DNA from: Saprospiraceae bacterium
GTDB lineage: Bacteria; Bacteroidota; Bacteroidia; Chitinophagales; Saprospiraceae
Reading direction: 5' to 3'
Assembly: GCA_021739645.1 (NCBI GenBank)
Contig: JAIPBL010000024.1
Span: 1-64,000, forward strand
Length of the DNA: 64,000 bases
Below the pieces are notes generated by a model. That model did no database searches. It was not told the DNA's origin and was given only the letters and a program-made list of their open reading frames with translations. The position numbers and the translations under genes are program-made. Shown piece after piece: positions 42,244 to 51,403 of this stretch (position 1 is its first letter; every line of letters begins with the position of its first letter).

Positions 42244-43656
42244 CTACAACCATTTTATCGCCAAATCCAAAACCCATTCTTTTGTACTGTTGTAAGGTGC
42301 CCGTAACAATTCACTAGGGCCCCAGATATTTTGTTTGTAAACGGCCCGGGCGTTGCTGAACGCTTCAAAACCGTACCAACCGTGCGCCTTGCCGATGCCG
42401 CTGTTACCGATGCCGCCAAACGGGAGGTCGTTATTGAAAAAATGCAGTTGGGTGTGATTGACGCAACTGCCGCCCGCACGGGTTTCGGCCAGCACCCGCC
42501 GCACGTTTTTTTTGTTTTCACTAAAAATGCTCAAGGTCAGTGGGCGCTCCCCTGCATTGACGAAGTCAATGGCTTCCTGCAACTGTCCGTAGCTGAGAAG
42601 GGGCAACACCGGCCCGAATATTTCCTCCTGCATCAGCAGCGCATCGGCGGGCAAATTGCTGACGATGCTCGGCTCAATATAATTGCTGGCTGCGTCGGTG
42701 CGGCCTCCGAATTCCACTGTTGCGCCTTTCGCTTTTGCGTCATCGAGGTAGTTTTTTACCCTTCGGAAATGGCGTTCGTTTACCATCCGGGGGTAGGAGT
42801 CTGATTTTGAAGCATCGTCGCCGTAGCCGTCCCGTATTTTTTGTTTCAGCAATGCCAACAGGTCATCCTTCACTTTTTCCTGCACCAGCAGGTAGTCTGG
42901 GGCGATGCAGATTTGGCCGCAATTGGCAAATTTCCCCCGCACGATGCGGATGGCCGTGGTGTCCAAATCGGCGGTTTCGTCAACGATGGTAGGGGATTTT
43001 CCGCCCAGTTCCAGCGTCACAGAGGTCAGGTGTTCGGCGGCGGCCTTCATCACTATTTTGCCGATGCTTGGTGCGCCCGTGAAAAAAATATGGTGAAACG
43101 GCAGTGCCAGCATCGTTTGCGCAGCAACAGCATCTCCTTCCACGACGGCCACTTCGTTTTCCTCAAAAACCTCCGACACGATTTTTTTCACCAACGCCGA
43201 AGAGTGCGGCGTCATCTCGGAGGGCTTGATGATGGCGGTGTTGCCTGCGGCAATGGCCGAAACCAACGGCTCCAGCGAAAGGAGAATCGGGAAATTCCAG
43301 GGGGAAATGATGAGGCAAACGCCTTTGGGCTCGTATTGCAGCCAGGACGAGGAACCGAGGAAAGCCATCGGTGTCGGCGCGTGTTTGGGCTGCATCCATT
43401 GGCGAAGTTTCGAGCGGGTATGCCGGATGCTGGACGTGAGCGGCAACACCTCCACGGCGTCCACTTCGAAGGGTGGTTTTTGGTAGTCGGCGTACATCGC
43501 TTCCCGCATCTGCGGGCGGTAGCGCAGCACGGCATCCAGCAAGCGGTTGAGCTTGGCGATGCGCTCCTTTGCGGTGGACTTGCCCACTTGGAGGTGGTGC
43601 TGTTGTTGGAGCTGGAAAATGCGCTGGATGTCGGGGGTGGAAGTAGTAGATTGCAT
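42244..43656 (-). CDS. aldehyde dehydrogenase (ALDH superfamily)
   Basis: 470 residues. NAD(P)-binding and catalytic motifs are present: SPWNFPILL, GAPSIGKIVMKAA, catalytic Glu in TLELGGKSP, and catalytic Cys in FANCGQICIAPDYLLV. It oxidises an aldehyde to the acid with NAD(P). The sequence is closer to ALDH3-like enzymes (short N-terminal, no mitochondrial features). Substrate not determined; the AlkB gene 13 kb away could produce related aldehydes, but there is no linkage. It is separated from the TraB gene by a 33-bp-arm heptamer hairpin. Confidence 0.88.
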   Translation of the reverse strand: MQSTTSTPDIQRIFQLQQQHHLQVGKSTAKERIAKLNRLLDAVLRYRPQMREAMYADYQKPPFEVDAVEVLPLTSSIRHTRSKLRQWMQPKHAPTPMAFLGSSSWLQYEPKGVCLIISPWNFPILLSLEPLVSAIAAGNTAIIKPSEMTPHSSALVKKIVSEVFEENEVAVVEGDAVAAQTMLALPFHHIFFTGAPSIGKIVMKAAAEHLTSVTLELGGKSPTIVDETADLDTTAIRIVRGKFANCGQICIAPDYLLVQEKVKDDLLALLKQKIRDGYGDDASKSDSYPRMVNERHFRRVKNYLDDAKAKGATVEFGGRTDAASNYIEPSIVSNLPADALLMQEEIFGPVLPLLSYGQLQEAIDFVNAGERPLTLSIFSENKKNVRRVLAETRAGGSCVNHTQLHFFNNDLPFGGIGNSGIGKAHGWYGFEAFSNARAVYKQNIWGPSELLRAPYNSTKEWVLDLAIKWL

Positions 43657-43674
43657 CGGTTGATAGCTTTGTTT

Positions 43675-43759
43675 ATTTACGATTTACGACTGACGATTTA
43701 CGATTGGTCCGTGGTTAACCTAGCCCCCAATCGTAAATCGTCAGTCGTAAATCGTAAAT
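43675..43759. repeat. 33-bp perfect heptamer hairpin between TraB and aldehyde dehydrogenase genes
   Basis: Arms 43675-43707 and 43727-43759 are exact reverse complements of AATCGTA/AATCGTC/AGTCGTA heptamers. It runs into the TraB stop codon (43759-43761) by one base. The right arm is identical over 32 bp to 54013-54044. Confidence 0.97.
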
Positions 43760-44676
43760 CACCTGACTGCTTCAACGGTGTACCCCGCATTGCGCAGCAG
43801 AGAAACCACGCCGCTCTCGCCGCCGAGGTGGCCTGCGCCAACGGCGAAAAAGGAGGGTTGCGCCAGCATCATTTCACCCATGATGGGAATCCAATTGCGG
43901 TTGCGCTGGTTGAGCAGGAGGTCTTGGTGGCCGCCGATGCTCTCGTCCTCGCCCATCATGGACACCATGCCCACGATGTCCTGCGCCTTGTAGAGTTTCA
44001 CCATGTCGTCGAACTGGCCGTTCTCTGTGCCCGTGGACTTGATGGATTCGACGAGCATTTCTGCCTGCTCCTGGTAAGGGATGCTGTCGAACATGCTCAT
44101 TTGGTACTCGGCGGTTTCCAGGCCACCCATTTTCTTCTTTTGTTGCTGCGCAATGTCCATGATTTTCATCTCGTAGGACACCATGTCGCCATCGCCGCCG
44201 AGGCCGCCGCTAAGGTCGGCATCGGCCAATACGGTGAGGAACATCGGCTTCATGCGCTCGAAAAGGAATATCGGCAGGCCCTGCTTGTCGAAATGCGCCT
44301 TGACGAGGGCATAGTCCTCCTTGCTGAGGAGGTCGGAGAGGGTCTGGCCGCCGGACATGAAGGATTTCATCATCAGGCCTATCTGGGCGGAGAGGTTCAT
44401 CATGTCCTCCATGTTGATTTCGAAGGTGACGAGCTTGGCCCGGTCAATGGCCGAGCGGGTGCTGTCCGTCAGGAAAAAATCCTCCTTGCCTATCATGTGG
44501 ATGGTGCCGTAGAGGTACGATGTGGTGACCAAGTCTTTGCCGCTGATGCGCCAAAGCAGGGCGTTTTCGGCGGCAGTAGGGGCATGGCTCACGGCTGCGG
44601 CCTCCGTGGCGGGTTGCGCCAGCAAATGGCCAAAACCAAGGAGGAATGCGAATAACAGGCTGCTGAAATATTTCAT
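43759..44676 (-). CDS. TraB/GumN-family protein
   Basis: 305 residues from Met 44676 (MKYFSSLLFAFLLGFGHLLAQ, a signal peptide); the longer start at 44703 adds nine residues before it. TraB/GumN signature: LYGTIHMIGKED near residue 55 and FAVGAGHLGGESGVVSLLRNAGYTVEAV at the end. The family is linked to plasmid-exclusion protein TraB and to GumN; members are proposed peptidase-like hydrolases and the exact role is not settled. It is secreted by prediction. A heptamer hairpin joins its stop. Confidence 0.85.
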   Translation of the reverse strand: MKYFSSLLFAFLLGFGHLLAQPATEAAAVSHAPTAAENALLWRISGKDLVTTSYLYGTIHMIGKEDFFLTDSTRSAIDRAKLVTFEINMEDMMNLSAQIGLMMKSFMSGGQTLSDLLSKEDYALVKAHFDKQGLPIFLFERMKPMFLTVLADADLSGGLGGDGDMVSYEMKIMDIAQQQKKKMGGLETAEYQMSMFDSIPYQEQAEMLVESIKSTGTENGQFDDMVKLYKAQDIVGMVSMMGEDESIGGHQDLLLNQRNRNWIPIMGEMMLAQPSFFAVGAGHLGGESGVVSLLRNAGYTVEAVR

Positions 44677-44816
44677 TTTCAAAGTTTGATTTTTGTGAAA
44701 CAAAGGTAGCGTTTTTAAAAGTTAGACCGGAACCAATGGACGGTTGACGGTTCACCGTTGCGTAACATCCGATGCCGTTTTTTTCAAGAGACACGGATGA
44801 ATTCGCTTGGCGGCCA

Positions 44817-44847
44817 TTGAACTCACGGAGTTAAACATTTATTTTTG
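44817..44847 (+). promoter_or_regulatory. promoter of the VanX-like dipeptidase gene
   Basis: TTG at 44817-44819, 20-bp spacer, TATTTTTG at 44840-44847; matches the Bacteroidota consensus. It lies 71 bp before the ATG at 44919. Confidence 0.7.
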
Positions 44848-44918
44848 GCAAACGGTTGTTTGGAAGATGACCGGGCAGTTTTTTAAAAATTTTAACTTGC
44901 AGGCAAAATGTATTTTCT

Positions 44919-45626
44919 ATGAAATGTCTTGCACTAAGTTTCCTGCTCCTGCTTTTCAATTGTGGCGGCAAGCAGCCCAAGTCTCCGGTTACGCCGCCCC
45001 AACCACCGATTGAGGTAGCGCAGCCCGATACCGCCGAAGTCGTAGAGACTACCACGCCTGACCTCAGCCCGATTGACTACGACACTACCCAGTGGACCGA
45101 AATCACTCGCCTCGACCCCAGCATCCTGCTGGATTTACGGTACGCTACTGAAAGCAATTTTGTGAAGGAAAAAATGTACGACTGCGGCCGCTGCTTCTTT
45201 CGGGTGGCCGTGGCGAAGGCGCTGGTGGAAGCAAATCAAACACTGAAAAAGAAGGGAATGGGACTGAAGATGTACGATTGCTACCGGCCCCGCCCCATCC
45301 AGTGGAAGCTCTGGAACAAGGTGCCCGACCCCCGCTACGTGGCCGACCCCCGCAAAGGCTCGATGCACAACCGGGGCATGGCAGCCGACCTCACCATCGT
45401 GGACAGTGAGGGCAAGGAATTGGACATGGGCACCGATTTCGATTTTTTTGGAGAAGAAGCCTACCATGCCTACACCGGCCACCCCCAGCAGGTGCTCGAC
45501 AACCGCAAACTGCTGAAAAAAACCATGGCCGATGTGGGAATGAAATTCACGACGACGGAGTGGTGGCATTATTCTTACCGCAAAAAGAATTTCCCGATTG
45601 CGGATTGGGTGTGGGACTGCGAGTGA
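44919..45626 (+). CDS. D-Ala-D-Ala dipeptidase-like lipoprotein (VanX/DdpX family)
   Basis: 235 residues with lipobox LLFNC and a Pro/Glu-rich linker (to about 50). The zinc-binding motifs of the M15D family are present: SMHNRGMAADLT (SxHxxGxAxD) and EWWHYS (ExWH), with the conserved start YDCYRPRP. It hydrolyses D-Ala-D-Ala in the peptidoglycan-recycling or resistance context of the family. No vanHA-type genes are next to it, so a vancomycin-resistance role is not supported; a cell-envelope lipoprotein acting on peptidoglycan dipeptide is likelier. Confidence 0.88.
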   Translation: MKCLALSFLLLLFNCGGKQPKSPVTPPQPPIEVAQPDTAEVVETTTPDLSPIDYDTTQWTEITRLDPSILLDLRYATESNFVKEKMYDCGRCFFRVAVAKALVEANQTLKKKGMGLKMYDCYRPRPIQWKLWNKVPDPRYVADPRKGSMHNRGMAADLTIVDSEGKELDMGTDFDFFGEEAYHAYTGHPQQVLDNRKLLKKTMADVGMKFTTTEWWHYSYRKKNFPIADWVWDCE

Positions 45627-45639
45627 GTTGGGGTTTGCC

Positions 45640-46158
45640 TCAAACCATTTTCTCCAGCGTGTTCAAATTCCGAACCGTGACGCTGCTTTTGTACTTCGCC
45701 TTCGCCAATATTTTAGAAAATGGGGTGTCGAGACTTTGGCCGATGAGCACTTTCCAGTAGAGTATATTGTCGCCAAATTTTAGGTAATTGGATGCGTCGC
45801 CTATGCCAGCAGCGAGGGTTTTAAGTTCTTCAAAAACAGCTATTTTATCAATGAAAACGACATAAGCATGGTGGGTTTCATCCCGCTCCATGGGATACTT
45901 TTCGATTATATCGGACAATATATTGAAATCATATAGCAACACATACGCCTCATATTTAAAAGCTTCGGAAAGCCCTTTTTCCAACTGCGATTTGAGGTCA
46001 CTCATGGTTTTGTCGGAAAGGAAAACCACATTGCCCGTTTGCAAATAAGTCTTCACATCCTGGCAGCCCATATTTTCGAATGCCGATTTCAGGTCGGTCA
46101 TCTTGATGCGAATCTTGCCTACGTTGATACCTCTAAGAAAGGCGATGTATTCTGTCAT
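45640..46158 (-). CDS. DUF1697 family protein
   Basis: 172 residues from Met 46158 (MTEYIAFLRGINVG, typical family start); a longer frame from 46188 adds ten. DUF1697 hallmarks: YIAFLRGINVGKIRIKMTDLKSAFE, TYLQTGNVVFLS, and the C-terminal SVTVRNLNTLEKM. Function of the family is unknown. It converges with the VanX-like gene with 13 bp between stops. Confidence 0.9.
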   Translation of the reverse strand: MTEYIAFLRGINVGKIRIKMTDLKSAFENMGCQDVKTYLQTGNVVFLSDKTMSDLKSQLEKGLSEAFKYEAYVLLYDFNILSDIIEKYPMERDETHHAYVVFIDKIAVFEELKTLAAGIGDASNYLKFGDNILYWKVLIGQSLDTPFSKILAKAKYKSSVTVRNLNTLEKMV

Positions 46159-46625
46159 AATTAGTTGCGTATTCTGCCAATGATTCAATTGCTGAAAAGG
46201 TTACGGCGACGTTGCCGGATTGCCTTGACCGCAAAATAATAAAGAATAACCTTACCCATGACTGGAAGCAGAAACACAAAAATTAAAGTCTTCATACACC
46301 TGTTCTCCGTGCTGTGTCCTTCCTTCCAAACGGCAGGACAAATTTTTGATATACAGCAAGTTGCATTCAATCTTGACCGGGTGATGGGGTTGGCACGGCA
46401 CATGGCGCACCACTGCAAAGGCCGACTGGCAGAACTGGCCAGGGGGCCGGGTGAAGCCCTGAGGGGAAAACGGGTCATCATGGGGGAATACGGTGGCAGG
46501 ACACGTACCCGGGAGTACGACGCATCTGCATTTTGGAAAAAAGAGAATGTTGAAAGCTTGTATTTTTTGAGGGGAATTGTGCTGTCATTTCGTTGGCAAA
46601 TCATGATGAAAAGCCTTGTTGGAAA
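46159..46625. other. region without a firmly supported gene
   Basis: Two opposite-strand reading frames overlap here. The plus-strand one (46258-46629, 123 residues) starts with a signal-like peptide (TKIKVFIHLFSVLCPSF, then TAGQ) and then a charged stretch; its end overlaps the lspA stop. I do not recognise either, and neither has a clear promoter. It could be a small secreted protein or a decayed remnant. Confidence 0.35.
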
Positions 46626-47126
46626 TTAGGCCGTCGCCCGCTCCATGCTTCTGTAAAACACCAGCGTGATGATGATGCCCGTCGTAATGCACACATCTGC
46701 CACGTTGAAAATGCCCGTTCGGACACTGTTCACGCCGAGGTTCATAAAATCAGGTACGAGGCTGTTGTTGAAAAAGCGGTCAAGGAGATTGCCCGCACCC
46801 CCAGCGATGATGAGGCCAAGGCCCGTAATATGAACCAAGCGGAGGCTGTTGATATTTTTCAAAACAAAACCAAGTACCAAGCCGAGCACAACCATCGGTA
46901 AAAGGCTGAGTATCCAGAATTTGACATCGGGGCTCCAATCAGCACCAAAGCTCATGGCCGCTCCGGGGTTCTCCACGTACACCAATCGAAACGTATCGCC
47001 CAAGTAGGAAAACTCGCCCAGGCCATCGAGGTGGGCCTTTGCCAAATCCTTCGTCACCCGGTCACAACCGACCGAGAAGAACACCAACAAGGCAAACAAC
47101 AGCAGTTTTATCTTATCAAATTTCAT
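46626..47126 (-). CDS. lspA: lipoprotein signal peptidase II
   Basis: 166 residues with four membrane helices. The two catalytic aspartates lie in GGAGNLLDRFF and in GIFNVADVCI, and the conserved loop is VENPGAAMSFG. LspA removes the signal peptide of prolipoproteins after lipid attachment to the +1 cysteine; the many lipoproteins in this window need it. It is the last gene of the minus-strand cluster following the E2 gene, after a four-unit CATACCT array. Confidence 0.95.
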   Translation of the reverse strand: MKFDKIKLLLFALLVFFSVGCDRVTKDLAKAHLDGLGEFSYLGDTFRLVYVENPGAAMSFGADWSPDVKFWILSLLPMVVLGLVLGFVLKNINSLRLVHITGLGLIIAGGAGNLLDRFFNNSLVPDFMNLGVNSVRTGIFNVADVCITTGIIITLVFYRSMERATA

Positions 47127-47145
47127 AAGCTTCGCAAATGGTTTT

Positions 47146-47174
47146 CATACCTCATACCTCCATACCTCATACCT
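47146..47174. repeat. CATACCT heptamer array between E2 and lspA
   Basis: Four exact CATACCT units with one C between the second and third, starting 20 bp before the lspA start and ending 1 bp before the E2 stop (47176). No inverted partner is seen. Confidence 0.85.
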
Positions 47175-47175
47175 T

Positions 47176-48516
47176 TTACACCTCTCTTTTTCCATCAAAC
47201 TGCTCCAAATAATCCCCCACTCGGCGGATGAAGGAACCGCCCAACGACCCATCCACCACCCGGTGGTCGTAGCTCATGGAGAGGAACATCATCTGGCGCA
47301 CGGCAATCAGGTCACCGTACTCCGTTTCCACCACGGCGGGCTTCTTGCGGATGGCGCCCACGGCCATGATGGCCACTTGCGGCTGGTTGATGATGGGGGT
47401 ACCCATCACGTTGCCGAAGGTGCCGACATTGGTGAGGGTGAAGGTGCCGTCCTGTACTTCCTCGGGTTTCAGTTTGCCAATTCGGGCACGGCCAGCGAGG
47501 TCGTTCACGGATTTGGTGAGGCCGACAAGGTTCATCATGTTGGCGTTTTTAATGACGGGCACGATGAGGTTGCCGCTCGGCAGCGCAGTGGCCATACCGA
47601 TGTTGATGTCTTTTTTGACGATGATGCGGTTGCCGTCCACGGAGATATTAATCATCGGGAAGTCACCGATTGCCTTTGCTACGGCTTCGACGAAAATAGG
47701 CGTGAAGGTGATTTTCTCCCCATATTTTTTCTGAAAAACGCTTTTGTTGCGCTCCCGCCAGTTGAAGAGGTTCGTCACGTCCACCTCCACAAAGCTGGTC
47801 ACGTGCGGTGACGTGTGCTTGGACATCACCATGTGGTCGGCGATGAGCTTGCGCATCCGGTCCATCTCCACGATTTCCACGTTGCCGGAGATGCTGACGG
47901 CGGGTTTGGTGATTGGTGATTCGTGACTAGTGACTGGAGTAGGAGTGGGGCTGCCTACTGAACTACGGTTTTCGACGTAGGCAAGAATGTCTTGCTTCGT
48001 CACCCTACCCGCTTGGCCGCTGCCGGGGATGCGCTCCAGCTCGGCGGTGCTGATGTTTTCAGCTTTGGCAATGTTTTTCACCAACGGAGAGTAAAAACGG
48101 CCTTCAATGGCCGGACCTTGAGCGGTGGTGGAAGTCATGGCTTCAGCCATAGCTGGTTGCTGAGGTGCAGCGTGAAGGGTACTTGCGGCTGACCCGTTGG
48201 AGTGCCCATTGGAAGCGGGAGCAGCAGCAGCAGTTTCCTTCACGGCTGGCGATGGCTTCGGTGCAACGGTCTCGCCTTCCGTGGCAATGATGGCGATGGC
48301 CTTGCCGACAGGCACTACATCATTCTCCTTGAAAAATATTTCTGCGATGACACCAGCGGAGGGAGAAGGAACTTCCGAGTCCACTTTGTCGGTGGCAATT
48401 TCGAGGATGGTTTCGTCGGCTTCCACTCGGTCGCCCACGTTTTTTGCCCACCGGAGGATGGTGGCTTCTATGATGCTCTCGCCCATTTTGGGCATTATCA
48501 ATTCTACCTGCGCCAT
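47176..48516 (-). CDS. 2-oxoacid dehydrogenase E2, dihydrolipoyl acyltransferase
   Basis: 446 residues from Met 48516; a longer frame from 48552 adds twelve non-family residues. A lipoyl domain (1-80) has the lysine in EIATDKVDSE. A Ala/Pro linker leads to the peripheral-subunit binding domain (FYSPLVKNIAKAENIS..., GQAGRVTKQDILAYVE), another linker, then the catalytic domain with YDHRVVDGSLGGSFI. It transfers acyl groups from the lipoyl arm to CoA, probably with the fused E1 at 7.3-9.4 kb (branched-chain). The linker at about residues 194-203 is coded by four GTGATTG-type heptamers. Confidence 0.92.
   Translation of the reverse strand: MAQVELIMPKMGESIIEATILRWAKNVGDRVEADETILEIATDKVDSEVPSPSAGVIAEIFFKENDVVPVGKAIAIIATEGETVAPKPSPAVKETAAAAPASNGHSNGSAASTLHAAPQQPAMAEAMTSTTAQGPAIEGRFYSPLVKNIAKAENISTAELERIPGSGQAGRVTKQDILAYVENRSSVGSPTPTPVTSHESPITKPAVSISGNVEIVEMDRMRKLIADHMVMSKHTSPHVTSFVEVDVTNLFNWRERNKSVFQKKYGEKITFTPIFVEAVAKAIGDFPMINISVDGNRIIVKKDINIGMATALPSGNLIVPVIKNANMMNLVGLTKSVNDLAGRARIGKLKPEEVQDGTFTLTNVGTFGNVMGTPIINQPQVAIMAVGAIRKKPAVVETEYGDLIAVRQMMFLSMSYDHRVVDGSLGGSFIRRVGDYLEQFDGKREV
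47909..47936. repeat. four GTGATTG-type heptamers within the E2 linker
   Basis: Units GTGATTG, GTGATTC, GTGACTA and GTGACTG lie in register at 47909-47936 and are translated within the flexible linker before the catalytic domain, where added length is tolerated. Confidence 0.8.
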
Positions 48517-48632
48517 GTTGTTGTCGTTGTTCGTTGCAGTTGGTGAAACCATTGCAACGGGCTTTTTAAAATTTGGTTAGGAAAATATCGGCTGCAAAGT
48601 TAGGTAATTTGTCGTGCCATGTAAAAATTCCA

Positions 48633-49283
48633 TCACTTCGATTCTGTGCCACCGATGAAAGGAACGAAACGAAAGTCGCCAAAGTCTTCCTCCACGAACT
48701 CAGTTTCCGATTTTTTCGTGATGCGGAGCATTTTTTGAGCGCGGCGCCCAACCGGAATGACTAGGATTCCGCCAATTTTTAGCTGCTCCAACAGGGTTTG
48801 CGGCACTTCGGTCGCACCTGCCGTCACGATGATTTTGTCATAGGGGGCAAACTCACGGAGGCCCTTTGTGCCGTCTCGGAAGTAGCAGCGGACATTGGTG
48901 AAGCCCAACTCGGCCAGCAATTCTTTTGCTTCGTAAAAAAGTTGTTCCTGCCGCTCCACCGTAAAAACCCGGGCTTCCATTTTACCCAAAATGGCCGCTT
49001 GATAACCAGAACCTGTGCCGATTTCAAGCACCCGGTCCCGCTTTTTCACGTCGAGTAACTGCGTTTGGAAAGCAACAGTGTATGGCTGTGAAATGGTCTG
49101 CTCCCGCTCGATGGGCAGGGCTTTATCCTCGTAGGCGAGGTCGGCAAAGGCACTGTCAAGAAAAAAATGGCGAGGCACGGCATCCATAGCGGCAAGCACC
49201 CGTTCGTCGGTGATGCCTTTTTTCTTAAGGGAATCTACGAGCTTGCGGCGTAGGCCCTTGTGGCGGTAGGAGTCGTCTTGCAT
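48633..49283 (-). CDS. pcm: protein-L-isoaspartate O-methyltransferase
   Basis: 216 residues, cytoplasmic. SAM-binding motif VLEIGTGSGYQAAIL, family motifs YEDKALPIEREQTISQPYTVA and DKIIVTAGATEVPQTLLEQL, and the C-terminal FVPFIGG. It methylates isoaspartyl residues in damaged proteins for repair. It lies after accC with a GGTTTCA-type heptamer hairpin in the gap. Confidence 0.95.
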   Translation of the reverse strand: MQDDSYRHKGLRRKLVDSLKKKGITDERVLAAMDAVPRHFFLDSAFADLAYEDKALPIEREQTISQPYTVAFQTQLLDVKKRDRVLEIGTGSGYQAAILGKMEARVFTVERQEQLFYEAKELLAELGFTNVRCYFRDGTKGLREFAPYDKIIVTAGATEVPQTLLEQLKIGGILVIPVGRRAQKMLRITKKSETEFVEEDFGDFRFVPFIGGTESK

Positions 49284-49290
49284 TTAAAAA

Positions 49291-49361
49291 GTTTCAGGTT
49301 CCAAGCGTTTCAGGTTTCAGGGTAGACCCGTGGTGAAACCTGAAACCTAAAACCTCAAACC
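49291..49361. repeat. GGTTTCA heptamer hairpin between accC and pcm
   Basis: Left arm 49291-49320 and right arm 49334-49361 (four TNAAACC units). The inner 13 bp (49307-49319 / 49334-49346) pair perfectly. It fits between the accC stop (4 bp away) and the pcm start (7 bp away). The same unit occurs at 52035-52097. Confidence 0.9.
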
Positions 49362-49365
49362 GTTC

Positions 49366-50712
49366 TCAATCTTCGGTTCCCAAATCAAAATCGTTCAGAA
49401 AGCCCGTGTGGAAATTGCCGGACCGGAAATTCTCGTCCTTCATCAGCTTTTTGTGAAACGGGATGGTCGTTTTGACGCCTTCCACGATGAACTCTTCGAG
49501 GGCACGTTCCATTTTCGTGATGCACTCCTCGCGGGTGCGGGCACGGCAGATGAGCTTCGCAATCAAGGAATCATAATAAGGTGGAATGACGTATCCGGCA
49601 TAAACATGGGTGTCCACCCGGACGCCATGGCCCTTTGCGGTGTGCAGCGAGATGATTTTGCCGGGTGACGGGCGGAAGTCCTTGTAAGGGTCTTCGGCAT
49701 TGATGCGGCACTCGATAGCGTGCATTTCTGGGATATAGCTTTTGCCCGAAATATGCTCGCCCATGGCCACTTTCAGTTGTTCTTTTATCAAATCATGGTC
49801 AATGACCTCCTCCGTCACCGGGTGTTCCACCTGGATGCGGGTGTTCATTTCCATGAAGTAAAAATTGCGGTGCTTGTCCACGAGGAACTCGATGGTGCCG
49901 ACGCCCTCGTAGTTGATGGCCTGGCCTGCCTTGATGGAAGCCTCGCCCATTTTTTGCCGTAGCTCCGGGGTCATGAACGGAGACGGGCTTTCTTCAATTA
50001 GTTTCTGGTGGCGGCGCTGGATGCTGCACTCCCGCTCGGAGAGGTGGCAAACCGTGCCGTACTGGTCGCCCACAATTTGGAACTCGATATGGCGAGGTTC
50101 TTCGATGTATTTTTCGATGTACATGCCGTCGTTGCCGAAGGATGCCTTGGCTTCGTTTCGGGCCATGTTCCAGTTAGACTCGAAGGTAGCTTCGTCCCAA
50201 ATGACCCGCATGCCCTTGCCGCCACCACCTGCTGTGGCCTTGATGATGACGGGGTAGCCAATTTTTTTGGCCAAGCCAATGCCTTCCTTCACAACGGTGA
50301 TGAGGCCGCCAGAGCCGGGCACCACGGGTACACCAGCGGCGATCATCGTTGCTTTGGCCGTGATTTTATCGCCCATCATGCGGATATGGGTGGGCGTTGG
50401 GCCTATGAATTTGATGCCGTATTCCCCGCAGATTTCAGCAAAATCAGCGTTTTCCGCCAAAAAACCATAGCCGGGATGGATGGCATCGGCATTGGTGATT
50501 TCGGCAGCGGCCATGATGCGGGGGATGTTCAGGTACGAATCCTTGGATTGTGGTGGGCCTATGCAAACGGCTTCGTCGGCAAAGCGGACGTGGAGGCTGT
50601 CGGCATCGGCAGTGGAGTAGATGGCCACGGTTTTGATACCCATCTCGCGGCAGGTACGGATGACCCTCAAGGCTATTTCACCACGGTTGGCTATGAGAAC
50701 TTTATCAAACAT
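49366..50712 (-). CDS. accC: acetyl-CoA carboxylase, biotin carboxylase subunit
   Basis: 448 residues from Met 50712 ([21 protein letters not shown]); an upstream start would translate part of the repeat hairpin and is rejected. ATP-grasp domain with GGGGKGMR, carboxylase motif [18 protein letters not shown]. It carboxylates biotin on AccB using bicarbonate and ATP, the first step of malonyl-CoA synthesis. Gene order fabH-efp-accB-accC is classic for Bacteroidota and this is in one operon with accB. Confidence 0.97.
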   Translation of the reverse strand: MFDKVLIANRGEIALRVIRTCREMGIKTVAIYSTADADSLHVRFADEAVCIGPPQSKDSYLNIPRIMAAAEITNADAIHPGYGFLAENADFAEICGEYGIKFIGPTPTHIRMMGDKITAKATMIAAGVPVVPGSGGLITVVKEGIGLAKKIGYPVIIKATAGGGGKGMRVIWDEATFESNWNMARNEAKASFGNDGMYIEKYIEEPRHIEFQIVGDQYGTVCHLSERECSIQRRHQKLIEESPSPFMTPELRQKMGEASIKAGQAINYEGVGTIEFLVDKHRNFYFMEMNTRIQVEHPVTEEVIDHDLIKEQLKVAMGEHISGKSYIPEMHAIECRINAEDPYKDFRPSPGKIISLHTAKGHGVRVDTHVYAGYVIPPYYDSLIAKLICRARTREECITKMERALEEFIVEGVKTTIPFHKKLMKDENFRSGNFHTGFLNDFDLGTED

Positions 50713-50720
50713 AAATTCAG

Positions 50721-50782
50721 TATGAGGGATGAGGGATGAGGGATGAGAGGTGACGTTCATCCCTCATCCCTCATCCCTCATA
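50721..50782. repeat. 25-bp perfect TGAGGGA heptamer hairpin between accB and accC
   Basis: Arms 50721-50745 and 50758-50782 pair perfectly (TATGAGGGATGAGGG...), extended outwards by an imperfect ATTCAG/CTGAAT match. It fills most of the accB-accC gap. Confidence 0.95.
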
Positions 50783-50790
50783 CCTGAATA

Positions 50791-51312
50791 TTAATCCGGC
50801 TCGACGAGGAAAAGCACTTGGTCGTACTCGACTGGCTGCGCGTTGTCAATCATTGCCTTGACGATGGTTCCGCTCACTTCGCTTTCTATTTCGTTAAAAA
50901 GCTTCATGGCTTCAATGATGCAAACGACGTCACCCTTTTTAACTTTTTGCCCTATTTCCGCATAGGAGGGTTTTTCTGGGTTCGCGGAGCGGTAAAAAGT
51001 ACCCACCATTGGCGACTTGATTTCAAGGTATCCTTGAGCAGCAGCTGGTTCTGCCTTTGGGGCAGTCCCAGCTGGTTTTTCAGCAGGTGTGGCTGCAGGG
51101 GCAGGTGCAGTAGGAACTGCGCTAGCCGGAGCCGGGCTGCCAGCGGGTGGTGGTGCCAACGGCATGGGGGCAGAAATCAATTGGGTTGACTTCGTTTCTG
51201 CGTACAACGCTGTGCGGATGGAGAGCTTGAAATCGTTGTCTTCCATCTTGAATTCGGCAAGGTTGGACTTGTTGAGGAGCTTGATAAGCTCCTGTATTTC
51301 CTGAAAAGTCAT
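50791..51312 (-). CDS. accB: biotin carboxyl carrier protein of acetyl-CoA carboxylase
   Basis: 173 residues. A short N-terminal domain ([17 protein letters not shown]), a Pro/Ala-rich linker (about 55-95) and a C-terminal biotinyl domain with [15 protein letters not shown]; the lysine of EAMK carries biotin. It shuttles carboxyl between AccC and the transferase. Its stop lies 8 bp from the heptamer hairpin preceding accC. Confidence 0.96.
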   Translation of the reverse strand: MTFQEIQELIKLLNKSNLAEFKMEDNDFKLSIRTALYAETKSTQLISAPMPLAPPPAGSPAPASAVPTAPAPAATPAEKPAGTAPKAEPAAAQGYLEIKSPMVGTFYRSANPEKPSYAEIGQKVKKGDVVCIIEAMKLFNEIESEVSGTIVKAMIDNAQPVEYDQVLFLVEPD

Positions 51313-51403
51313 ATTCTCCGTTTTATATTTTGCAGATAACCGATGGTTGTGGGAGGCCTCCTTTTAGATGTCGCCCTCCGTCAATCAAGCAGGTTTACTG
51401 CCG

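Noticed and set aside
42841-44655. A 604-codon open frame on the plus strand across the aldehyde dehydrogenase and TraB genes
   Set aside because: It is antisense to two well-supported enzyme genes and runs through the heptamer hairpin; composition (His-, Gly-, Val-rich) is that of a shadow frame.
44919-45626. Vancomycin-resistance gene
   Set aside because: Only the VanX-like dipeptidase is present, as a lipoprotein; no vanH/vanA-type ligase or regulatory pair is adjacent.
46258-46629. Small secreted protein on the plus strand
   Set aside because: Signal-like start is suggestive, but there is no recognisable family or promoter and an opposite-strand frame competes; listed only as an uncertain region.
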